From Deltaproteobacteria bacterium (GTDB lineage: Bacteria > Desulfobacterota > Desulfomonilia > UBA1062), in the NCBI GenBank assembly GCA_018433775.1, contig JAHDQN010000056.1:55503-119502 (forward strand): a DNA stretch of 64,000 nucleotides. Reading direction: 5' to 3'. The notes under the pieces are model-generated. The model searched no databases. It had not been told where the DNA came from and saw only the letters and a program-made list of their open reading frames with translations. The translations under genes were made by a program, and so were the position numbers. This document shows, piece by piece, positions 42,495 to 50,626 of this stretch (its first letter is position 1; each line of letters starts with the position of its first letter).

Positions 42495-43331
42495 ATGACA
42501 ATATCATCTGCTGAACTTTATCTTGATTTAATGAAAAAGACGCTTGCCTTTACCTTATGGCCTGAACCGCCAAGGCCGCTTACTTTCTATTATGACAGGT
42601 TAAACCCGTTGACAAGAACCCTCTTATTAACCATTCATCGCATACTGAAGTTTAAGCAATTGAATCTTTTTCATGAGATAACATTTACTCCAAACCAGAG
42701 GATAGAGGGCACTATTTCGTACCCCGGGTATGCTGATACGATGATTGGCATGAAGCGTCTCGACAATATACAGTCCTGTATCGAGGCCGTGATAAGAGAA
42801 AGAATAGAAGGCGATCTGATTGAAACAGGTGTGTGGAGGGGCGGAGCCTGCATATTCATGCGATCAATCCTTGCAGCCTATGGAATAGATGACCGTAAAG
42901 TGTATGTTGCGGACTCTTTTGAAGGCCTGCCAAAGCCTGATGAAGGGAGATACCCTGATGATAAGGGCGATAAGATGTACACAATGAAGTATTTCTCAGT
43001 ATCTATGGAGGAAGTGGAGAACAATTTCAAAAAGTATGGACTCCTCGATAACCAGGTAGTTTTCTTGAAAGGATGGTTTAAAGACACTCTTCCCAGAGCC
43101 CCTATAGAAAAGCTCGCAGTTATGAGGCTTGACGGTGACATGTACAGTTCGACAATGGATGCGCTGGTGAATCTGTACCCGAAGCTCTCGAAAGGAGGAT
43201 TCTGTATCATCGATGATTATGGCTGCATAGACAAGTGTAGAAAAGCTGTGGATGATTTCAGGGAAGAGAATGGAATAAAGAGTGAGATAAAGGAAATCGA
43301 CTGGACCGGCAGATTTTGGAGAAAAGAATAA
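42495..43331 (+). CDS. TylF/MycF-family O-methyltransferase, 278 aa
   Basis: The TylF signature is complete: MKRLDNIQSCIEAVI, the SAM motif LIETGVWRGGACIFMR, VADSFEGLPKPDEGRYPDD, and the Mg-binding region MRLDGDMYSSTMDALVNLY ending in IIDDYGC. Family members (macrocin O-methyltransferase) methylate deoxysugar hydroxyls with SAM and a divalent metal. It sits in the run of four sugar-modifying genes 40.4-45.3 kb. AAGGAGA is 8 bases before ATG. Target sugar unknown. Confidence 0.93.
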   Translation: MTISSAELYLDLMKKTLAFTLWPEPPRPLTFYYDRLNPLTRTLLLTIHRILKFKQLNLFHEITFTPNQRIEGTISYPGYADTMIGMKRLDNIQSCIEAVIRERIEGDLIETGVWRGGACIFMRSILAAYGIDDRKVYVADSFEGLPKPDEGRYPDDKGDKMYTMKYFSVSMEEVENNFKKYGLLDNQVVFLKGWFKDTLPRAPIEKLAVMRLDGDMYSSTMDALVNLYPKLSKGGFCIIDDYGCIDKCRKAVDDFREENGIKSEIKEIDWTGRFWRKE

Positions 43332-43409
43332 CCTGTCAGTAGTTTAATGGTTGACAGAATCTTTCAGAGCCGAGATTGCTCGTAGACCGGCCAGTGAGGC
43401 AAAAGGCAG

Positions 43410-44396
43410 ATGGAAGCGAAACCGAGGATATCGATAGCGCTGTGCACATATAACGGGGAAAAGTTTCTCAAGGGGCAGTTAGACAGCTATCTCCAGCAGT
43501 TACTGCCTCCTTGTGAAGTAGTCGCTTGCGATGATGCCTCTTCTGACTCCACCCGTGTCATACTGGAGGAGTTCTCGCATAGGGCGCCCTTCCCCGTCAG
43601 GATTTTCCACAACGAAAAGAACCTTGGTCTAATAAAAAACTTCTCGAAGGCAGCGAGTCTGTGCACAGGGGATTATATCGCATTCTCCGACCAGGATGAT
43701 ATCTGGCTTCCTGATAAACTGGATGCCTGCTATCGGATGATGAAAAAGGCCGAACAAGAGCATGGTGATGATACACCACTCCTCGTTCATTCAGACCTCC
43801 GCCTTATCGATTCCCACAACAACATCATTGCCCCATCTTACCTGAAAGTAATCGGCGTAAAGCATGTGCAAAAGGAGCCGTTGAAATCCATTCTGGTCCG
43901 TAATTTTGTTCTGGGATGCACAAGCCTGTGCAACAAGATCCTCATTCGAGAGAGCCTCCCTTTCCCTGAAATCATCATGAACCACGACGGCTGGGTTGCA
44001 ATGATTGCTGCAAGCCGGGGGAAAATCCTCTTCATTCCGGAAGCAAAGGTCCTCTACAGGCATCATGATTCCAATGTCACGGCATGGGCAAAGCCCTTTT
44101 CATATACTGAATACTTAAAGGCACTCATGACCGGACGGCTTTCACCGGACAGGGATGTGAGAATGCAGATTTGGTTGCTCCACCAGGCGGAAGAGCTTGA
44201 GAGACGCTTGGCGGCTCTTTCCGATAATGTCCCCACCTACCTGAAAAGATACATTCACGCCCTCCGAAAAGGGGGCATAATGAATACTCTCAATATAATA
44301 CTCTCTGGAATTCGGGCGCCAGGATTCATTCCAACCCTGCTTTTTATATACCGTATAGCCAGAGGAAGGCATATTCAATATATAAAACAGATGTGA
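43410..44396 (+). CDS. GT2 glycosyltransferase (rhamnosyltransferase-like), 328 aa
   Basis: GT-A domain: ISIALCTYNGEKFLKGQLDS, VACDDASSDSTRVILEEF, NEKNLGLIKNFSKAASL and the metal-binding FSDQDDIWLPDKLDACYRMM. The acceptor-side region has MNHDGWVAMIAASRGKILF, an HD-x-W motif. It closely follows the WbbL/RfbN-type pattern (QDDIW) of enzymes that add deoxysugars. It lies downstream of the methyltransferases and upstream of fkbM. Confidence 0.92.
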   Translation: MEAKPRISIALCTYNGEKFLKGQLDSYLQQLLPPCEVVACDDASSDSTRVILEEFSHRAPFPVRIFHNEKNLGLIKNFSKAASLCTGDYIAFSDQDDIWLPDKLDACYRMMKKAEQEHGDDTPLLVHSDLRLIDSHNNIIAPSYLKVIGVKHVQKEPLKSILVRNFVLGCTSLCNKILIRESLPFPEIIMNHDGWVAMIAASRGKILFIPEAKVLYRHHDSNVTAWAKPFSYTEYLKALMTGRLSPDRDVRMQIWLLHQAEELERRLAALSDNVPTYLKRYIHALRKGGIMNTLNIILSGIRAPGFIPTLLFIYRIARGRHIQYIKQM

Positions 44397-44463
44397 TCTG
44401 ATAGCCTAAAATGTACCCTCAGTCCAAGATTGGCTGCGGTTCTTACCCAGGGGGATTATTTCT

Positions 44464-45339
44464 ATGAAGGTAATTAAAAACCTACAGAGAGTGTTGAATG
44501 ATTATAAGTCACTCTATCCGGCACTATTGTGGAAGAAGCAAATTATATCGGACTATTTTCATGCAGTCGTCTTCAAGTCCAAGGTGAAAGCCTCAACACC
44601 TTTCGGGTTTGATCTTGTGACGCGCAACTATATTACAAACCGGTTGATGTTAAAGGGTGCATTCGAAAACAGCGAGTTGGAGATCCTGAAAAACAGCATG
44701 CTCAATTCTGACGTATTCGTGGATGTAGGGGCCAATATCGGCTACTACTCGTGCCTGGCGCTGTCTCTTGGAAAACATGTGGTGGCTGTCGAGCCCCAGC
44801 AGCAAAACCTCGAGTGCCTCTTTTCAAACATAAGCAGCAACGGATGGTTCGACGCCGAGGTCTTTCCTCTGGGATTGAGCGACAAGCCTGGTCTGCTCAC
44901 CTTGTATGGCGCTTCCGGACCCTGTGCTTCCCTGGTCAAAGGATGGGCGGGATATTCCTCGCGATTCAAGCAGTTCATTCCAGTCAACACGATGGACAAC
45001 ATTCTCGGCGACAGGTTCATGGGAAAAAAACTGCTGATCAAAATCGATGTTGAAGGTGCGGAGTATGACGTGCTGCGAGGTGCAATGAAGACACTGTCCA
45101 TGCAGCCGAAGCCAAATTGGTTCATTGAAATCAGCCCGAGCCTTTTTCACCCCGGAGGTTTGAATCGGAACTTTGAAGCCACCTTCGATCTTTTCTGGAA
45201 AAACGGCTATGAAGTCCGCATCGCGAATACAGAAAAAAGGCTTGTCACACCAGCAGACATCACGCTCTGGATGACAGACAAAGGCGTGTCTGTGAGTGAT
45301 TATAATTACCTGATGGTGCCAGAAAATAGTGAGGTATAA
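44464..45339 (+). CDS. FkbM-family methyltransferase, 291 aa
   Basis: FkbM domain: VFVDVGANIGYYSCLAL at about residue 82 for SAM binding, VVAVEPQQQNLECLFSNI, and KIDVEGAEYDVLRGAM, then IEISPSLFHPGG. These enzymes O-methylate polyketide or sugar hydroxyls. It ends the plus-strand cassette and converges with the RgpF/HAD gene 37 bases away. Its GC content is visibly lower than in the 7-36 kb region. Confidence 0.9.
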   Translation: MKVIKNLQRVLNDYKSLYPALLWKKQIISDYFHAVVFKSKVKASTPFGFDLVTRNYITNRLMLKGAFENSELEILKNSMLNSDVFVDVGANIGYYSCLALSLGKHVVAVEPQQQNLECLFSNISSNGWFDAEVFPLGLSDKPGLLTLYGASGPCASLVKGWAGYSSRFKQFIPVNTMDNILGDRFMGKKLLIKIDVEGAEYDVLRGAMKTLSMQPKPNWFIEISPSLFHPGGLNRNFEATFDLFWKNGYEVRIANTEKRLVTPADITLWMTDKGVSVSDYNYLMVPENSEV

Positions 45340-45375
45340 TAACTCATGCACGGTAACGTCAGGCTCTGAATCCGC

Positions 45376-48285
45376 TCATCCTGTCATGCCATAGTGCTCT
45401 CTGTATAGGTCAAAGACCGAGACATCTCTTTCCGAGCTGTACTTATCATCTACGGAAAATATATTTTGAATCTCATCAGATAAAAATGTTTTATGTTCAA
45501 CGACATATTCCATCAGAAAGTGGGACATGTCAGGTGAAAAAGTGAGGTCCAGCAAATAGTCTCCGTGATGTTTGACCATGTCTTCAACATAATCCAGAGC
45601 CCCTGCATGGATTCTGCTTATCGAGTCGAACACCTTTTGAGAAAAACCAGGCTTACCAAACACAGGGTTCACCCTCTTATTCTCACGCTCGAACTTCATG
45701 AACTGCCCATCCGGTGAAGTCAGCAATCCCTCCAACACGAGAACATATGCATAGACGGGGCTGATCTTGCCGGACACAGGGTTCTTATACCCGAAACAAT
45801 CCTTCATGCTGCTTCCCGGATATCGGATGCCTTTCAACTGATGGTCTATCGTGACAAAATAATATCCCAGAGTCGGCTCCTTCATGATCTTTGAAAGGTA
45901 ATATTGCATGGAGCCCGAATATCCCAGGTCAACTACGGCAATATTCTCATACTCGCTCAGACCCATTCCACGGCAATATTCAAGATAATTATTTCTTTCG
46001 ATCTCTGCTTCCTGCAAGATCTCCTTTTTGAAGAGACTTATTACTCGCCACACCTTTTCTCCATCTTCAGGAAGCGATACGGTCTCGAGGATGTTGGGAA
46101 TGCCATCACCGTCGATGCCGAATCTGGAGAACAGCAGATATGATAGTGTCCCCGTATAAGGTGCTTCCAGTAAATCCTGGAGATCATCCTCACAAAAAAC
46201 CGATGCAAGGGAAGTAGCCCTCCTGGAAGCCAGAAAATACCTGCTTTCGATTCGTTTCAAGGGTCTGCCTTTCGCTTCGAGACAATCCAGAATCTTGTTA
46301 TAAAGCTTTTCCAGAAAATATCCCTCTCGCGCCAGAAACAGGAGCATGTCCGCATTGTCGCGCTGTGCATTCTTGATAAGCCAGGTTATGAACGTGATGA
46401 CTATCGGCCCGAACACGACATATCCCATGGTGGACAAATCCTGTATCGCGTATTTACCCCTGGCAGGGTGCAGCGCAAACGGGCTGTTGAACTCTTTGGC
46501 AACAATGGTGCCTGTGACGGCTGAATGTGCCGGATCTGTCTTATGGCCGAGCTTTTCGAGAAAAGCATTCCCGAAATTTGTATTGTGAAACAGACCTCTG
46601 CCGGACATAACGTGATAAGCGGACAACCCTCTGGAGGTAGGCAAACGGTAATCGGAACGCTCGTTATCGCCTATGTGCAGGCAGATGGAATCATTCCCTA
46701 TATGATCTTTATAATGATCCCACAGAGCTCCGGTATCTTTTCTCTTGCCGAGCTCTGACGACAGAATGATTTCATCATATCCCGACAGCCCGCACTTTAA
46801 GAGCATCTGCTCGATATCACGCCTTCTCAGATACATGTCGGAGATCAGTATTATCCGTTTGTTTTTTGATTTGGCATAGTCGAAAACTTTGACCATTTCT
46901 CTTCTTGGTATGCACAGAGCAATTTCATTCTGGATCTCGATTTCTTTTATGCTTTCGCAAGATGACCTGGGCAGCTTGGTACTCTTGAGGAATTCAGCAT
47001 AGATGTCATCCAGCGTGCAGTCACCGGTAAATTCATTACCTGTCCTGAGCCGAAATTCTGCCTGCTTTCTCTCTCTGGCGTAGCTGATATCGATTTTCAG
47101 CTCCCTGCTGATTCTTGTCTGCACGATCTCAAAGGCTGCATCGGGGTCCAGCAAGGGTCTTGTAATGAGTGTATCGAATATGTCAAATGATATGACTTCA
47201 AAGTCGTCAATGATTCTGCAAAGCTCATCCCCGGTTTTATCCCAGTACTGCCATAAATTCTTATCCCCGGCGTTCAGTCTGTAGACCTTTTTCTCTGCAT
47301 TCACCTCGGCAAAAGTCATTCCACGGCTTCTCACAAGGGGGACCAATGATTTCCGTATTGCACCTGCCAGACCCGAGCCGGATTGACACTCTTCGGCACG
47401 AAGATCCTCACGTGACAACCGTAGATTCAATAAAGGTCTAATCGCGTCCACCTTTGCCCAGAACATGCCTTCAGCCGGGAAGTCGATATAACTTGCGGAG
47501 GTTCTGTTCAGATTCAGCGTCTGGAAAATCATTCGTTCGAGTTCTGTGTTCGAACACTCGGCATACTCCGTATACGGCACGCCGGGATGGGGTTCCGAAT
47601 AAACGAGGCCAACCTCTTTATGCTCCGAGAATATATTGAATATACTCACAATACCCGTGGCAGACCCCAGGAGGTTGTGCAGGATATGTTTACACTGCCC
47701 AGGCTGCCGGCAACGGGTGTGGATGTGGCAGACATAGTCTTTTTTCAATATATCCTCTGCATGGAGGAAAAATACCGAGGAGATGTGACCACCCCTATCC
47801 GGCACAATCTTTATCTTCGGTGTCCCGGCTATTCCACATTTTTTCCATTTGTCCCGCAGTATGTCTTTGCTCGCTGTATCGCGCACAGAAAGGAATAAAT
47901 CATACTCGTATGGTATGTGTGATAAATAATCTTTGATCTCCTGAAGTGAACCGATTTCAGAGAAAAACACATGAACGCCAATTCTCCCCTGCTGTCTATT
48001 CATCGGGACTTCAGAAAAAGAATATTCATCCCTATATACACGGCTGATATTGACATGTTGTGACAGCCATTCCTGGCGGCTGATCTCTTGTATATAGGCA
48101 AGAATTCCCTTAAGACCGTCATTGCGGAAAATCCGCAATGTTATTCTGAGGGAAGGAACCAGGCCTCCATTTATGTCCGATATTCTAAATATTAAGGACC
48201 AGGCGATTCTGAGGCGGTTCAGCGATCTCCGTATTCTGTTTCTTTTCGTCTTCCGCTGCTGAACAGCCACGATAGATCCCCTCAT
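45376..48285 (-). CDS. RgpF-like / HAD-like giant glycan protein, 969 aa
   Basis: Residues about 100-330 resemble rhamnan synthesis protein F: IGVHVFFSEIGSLQEI, DYVCHIHTRCRQPGQCKH, YIDFPAEGMFWAKVDAIRPL. Residues about 360-600 are a HAD-type phosphatase domain: motif I FDIFDTLIT with the two Asp, ILISDMYLRRRDIEQML as motif II and LHIGDNERSDYRLP as motif IV. The last 350 residues (VVDLGYSGSMQYYLSK) match no family I recognise. It probably handles a sugar-phosphate or builds a rhamnan-like chain. There is no signal peptide. The three-part architecture is known from polysaccharide loci, but the chemistry is unproven. Confidence 0.8.
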   Translation of the reverse strand: MRGSIVAVQQRKTKRNRIRRSLNRLRIAWSLIFRISDINGGLVPSLRITLRIFRNDGLKGILAYIQEISRQEWLSQHVNISRVYRDEYSFSEVPMNRQQGRIGVHVFFSEIGSLQEIKDYLSHIPYEYDLFLSVRDTASKDILRDKWKKCGIAGTPKIKIVPDRGGHISSVFFLHAEDILKKDYVCHIHTRCRQPGQCKHILHNLLGSATGIVSIFNIFSEHKEVGLVYSEPHPGVPYTEYAECSNTELERMIFQTLNLNRTSASYIDFPAEGMFWAKVDAIRPLLNLRLSREDLRAEECQSGSGLAGAIRKSLVPLVRSRGMTFAEVNAEKKVYRLNAGDKNLWQYWDKTGDELCRIIDDFEVISFDIFDTLITRPLLDPDAAFEIVQTRISRELKIDISYARERKQAEFRLRTGNEFTGDCTLDDIYAEFLKSTKLPRSSCESIKEIEIQNEIALCIPRREMVKVFDYAKSKNKRIILISDMYLRRRDIEQMLLKCGLSGYDEIILSSELGKRKDTGALWDHYKDHIGNDSICLHIGDNERSDYRLPTSRGLSAYHVMSGRGLFHNTNFGNAFLEKLGHKTDPAHSAVTGTIVAKEFNSPFALHPARGKYAIQDLSTMGYVVFGPIVITFITWLIKNAQRDNADMLLFLAREGYFLEKLYNKILDCLEAKGRPLKRIESRYFLASRRATSLASVFCEDDLQDLLEAPYTGTLSYLLFSRFGIDGDGIPNILETVSLPEDGEKVWRVISLFKKEILQEAEIERNNYLEYCRGMGLSEYENIAVVDLGYSGSMQYYLSKIMKEPTLGYYFVTIDHQLKGIRYPGSSMKDCFGYKNPVSGKISPVYAYVLVLEGLLTSPDGQFMKFERENKRVNPVFGKPGFSQKVFDSISRIHAGALDYVEDMVKHHGDYLLDLTFSPDMSHFLMEYVVEHKTFLSDEIQNIFSVDDKYSSERDVSVFDLYREHYGMTG

Positions 48286-48352
48286 GATATCAGCTTCAAG
48301 GGCACGGAAATACTCCTGCTGTATATCAGCTTATGGGTACGAAAACGTCTCG

Positions 48353-49270
48353 TCACTCAGCCGGTGTGCTCTTTTTCAGTGACCTGCCGACGCAGATGAC
48401 ACTCGAACAGGCAATCCATGGTGAGATGCTGTCGAGCACTTGTGAGATCAGCCTCCCGAGAATATTAACCCGGAAATTTGTTCCCCTGATCACTCTCAAG
48501 AATGGAAAGTCAACCCATAGGCCCACGGCATGATTCTTGGAGTCGTAGAAATCATGAGGCCTGGTTTCCACGATTTCAAAGCCGGCTTGGATCAGGAAGT
48601 TCTCCAGCTCGGTCCTGGTATATCGGTACTCGGCAAAATGATAATACCTGTTCTCCTTCCCGGATAAAAGCCTTAATCTCTCAGGGAGAAGACGCTCCGC
48701 TGCATCATACAATGCCCCGGATTTGGATTTGGACCAGCCTGAAACGAGTATGGAGAGCGAACCGAAAAGCGATTTTACGGCATTCCGTATGGGCCTTCTG
48801 TAGATCATTCTGATCATGTTTACCGTAGGTACCGATACGATGGCCAGTCCACCCGGCTTCAGGAGCCGGTATGCCTCTTTCAAGGCAGCATGGGGCCCCT
48901 CCTCGAAATGCTCTACCACTCCCATTGATATATACCCGCCAAAAGAGTTGTCAGGGTATGGGATATCGAGGATATCCCCTGCTTCCACCTGAAGAGTATC
49001 ATCGAACTCCTTCAGCTTCGTAATCGCAAACTCATTGTTATCGATGCCGAGGATATTGTATCCGAGCCGATGGAGGTAGATCACCCATTTGCCGAATCCG
49101 CAGCCGGCTTCTACGATCCTTTCGTCCTTTGAGAGGTATCCCAGAAACAGGTCCCGGGGTGGGGATTCGATATCGCACGCCTCCAGCTCCTGCTCGATGG
49201 TCCGTGCTGTCCACATGTTGTCCCACATGTCGCACTGGGGCTTGTTGTCGAAATAGAATTCCCTCTGCAT
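48353..49270 (-). CDS. Class I SAM methyltransferase, 305 aa
   Basis: Rossmann methyltransferase: IVEAGCGFGKWVIYLHRL for SAM, ILGIDNNEFAITKLKEF, the motif VEAGDILDIPYPDNSFGGYI, and SMGVVEHFEEGPHAALKEAYR typical of UbiE/SmtA-like enzymes. The C-terminal third carries a hydrophobic helix (about 165-185) and the conserved YHFAEYRYTRTELENFL. Strong ribosome site AGGAG. It is followed by another methyltransferase gene upstream (20-base gap), so the two are likely co-transcribed with the polysaccharide cassette. Confidence 0.87.
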   Translation of the reverse strand: MQREFYFDNKPQCDMWDNMWTARTIEQELEACDIESPPRDLFLGYLSKDERIVEAGCGFGKWVIYLHRLGYNILGIDNNEFAITKLKEFDDTLQVEAGDILDIPYPDNSFGGYISMGVVEHFEEGPHAALKEAYRLLKPGGLAIVSVPTVNMIRMIYRRPIRNAVKSLFGSLSILVSGWSKSKSGALYDAAERLLPERLRLLSGKENRYYHFAEYRYTRTELENFLIQAGFEIVETRPHDFYDSKNHAVGLWVDFPFLRVIRGTNFRVNILGRLISQVLDSISPWIACSSVICVGRSLKKSTPAE

Positions 49271-49290
49271 ACCTGCTCCTAAAGACTGCG

Positions 49291-50328
49291 CTATATTTCA
49301 GGATACAGCTCCTGAAGCTTGTCGTGCGTAAAGAGAAACACCACGCCGTCCACCACCGGGTAGGTCTTGCGGCACTGCGGGCAGTCAAACGACAGGTCAC
49401 GGGCCGTCAGTGCGGCCTCTGTGCCGTTCTCCCTGCACTCGGGGCAAATGAGTACGTCGCCGATCCTCCTGCCCGCGCCGGTGAAGTTGCCGGCCTTTCT
49501 GCATATGCCCGAGATATTGCCCCCGAGCAGATAGTTCAGGAGATACCTGATCCGTGATGCCGGGTTGAACAGGCTGGATTCGATGAGGCCCAGCGACTTC
49601 AGGCGTACGTCCTTTTCACTGAACACCTCCAGCGCCCGCCTCCACGCCCGCACCGGGATGTCCTCGTTCTCGATGATGCCGTGGTCCACCTCGTTGCAGC
49701 TTTTCTGCCCGAAGAAATAGTCCAGGCCCTTCCTGAGGGTGCTCCTCCCGAGCTGGCTGCCGGAATAGATGTTTTCCATCCTGTAGAGGTTTAAGTGCAG
49801 GATCTTCCGAAAGGGCTCTTCGTCGAAGAAGAAGCATCCGCCCGGCGAGAGCACCCGGAAGATCTCCCTGGCGATGGGAAGGGGGTCGGGAAAATGGTGG
49901 AGCGTCTCGTAGCAGAACACGAAGGGGATCGAGCCGGTCATGAAGGGCAGGCTGTTGGCGTCGCAGCATACCCTGAAAGGGGCCCTTTTTTTGCCGAACA
50001 CCTTCTGGTAGTGGGCGCAGCTCCTGAGCATGTCAAAGGAGATGTCTACGGCCGCACCGGTTGCCCCGAGCTCGTTTTCCATCACGAGCGAGCGCTGGCA
50101 CCGCTCCGCCCCGATCTCGACGTAGGGTGAAAGCGGGATGCCCGCGCCTCTCAGCGAGGCCATCCGGCCGAGCGTTTTGCGCATCCGGTCGCCGAGCACG
50201 CCTTTGATGCTCTCCGCGTCGAACTCGTCGTCAAACTGGGGATCGCCCTCCACCTGCTGCAGGAAGAGTTTTTTCCTGAAATCGATCTCGCCTTTCTGGT
50301 TGTCGATGTGCTGCTTTTTCAGGGTCAT
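49291..50328 (-). CDS. Class I SAM methyltransferase with C-terminal zinc-ribbon (Trm112-like), 345 aa
   Basis: The methyltransferase core lies at residues about 70-200 (YVEIGAERCQRSLVMENEL, AAVDISFDMLRSCAHY, PFMTGSIPFVFCYETLHHF). The C-terminus has two CxxC pairs (ICPECREN and FDCPQCRKTYPVVDGV), typical of the Trm112/YcaR-like zinc ribbon found on many sugar methyltransferases. ATG 50328 is chosen; an in-frame GTG at 50358 is possible. No ribosome site is strong. Role inferred: modification of the surface glycan. Confidence 0.8.
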   Translation of the reverse strand: MTLKKQHIDNQKGEIDFRKKLFLQQVEGDPQFDDEFDAESIKGVLGDRMRKTLGRMASLRGAGIPLSPYVEIGAERCQRSLVMENELGATGAAVDISFDMLRSCAHYQKVFGKKRAPFRVCCDANSLPFMTGSIPFVFCYETLHHFPDPLPIAREIFRVLSPGGCFFFDEEPFRKILHLNLYRMENIYSGSQLGRSTLRKGLDYFFGQKSCNEVDHGIIENEDIPVRAWRRALEVFSEKDVRLKSLGLIESSLFNPASRIRYLLNYLLGGNISGICRKAGNFTGAGRRIGDVLICPECRENGTEAALTARDLSFDCPQCRKTYPVVDGVVFLFTHDKLQELYPEI

Positions 50329-50437
50329 GGTATTTTCACTGCGCTCCCGCCATTGCACTCATCAAAAGATACGCTCCGTGAAGCCGCCAGGTTATGGTGC
50401 TGCCCGTGGTGCGGCGCCCTTGCGGGGCATCGCCGCC

Positions 50438-50465
50438 CCGGCAGCCGCTCCGGCAGCCGCTCCGG
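50438..50465. repeat. Two and a third copies of a 12-base unit CCGGCAGCCGCT
   Basis: Exact head-to-tail copies at 50438-50449 and 50450-50461, then CCGG. They lie in a 298-base GC-rich gap between the Trm112-like methyltransferase and the beta-propeller gene. The stretch has several small inverted repeats and no gene; it may act as a transcription barrier. Confidence 0.55.
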
Positions 50466-50626
50466 AGGCCGCACACAGCAGTCGCGGCAACCCTGCCGCC
50501 AAACCTCGGCAGGATACAAGGGTGCAGGTCCTCAGCCCGACACCCCTCCCGGCACCATGCTTGCATGACGGCCCTGCTCACAAACGATCACAGGACGGAC
50601 GCCTGCCCGGCATCGGCCTCACCGCT

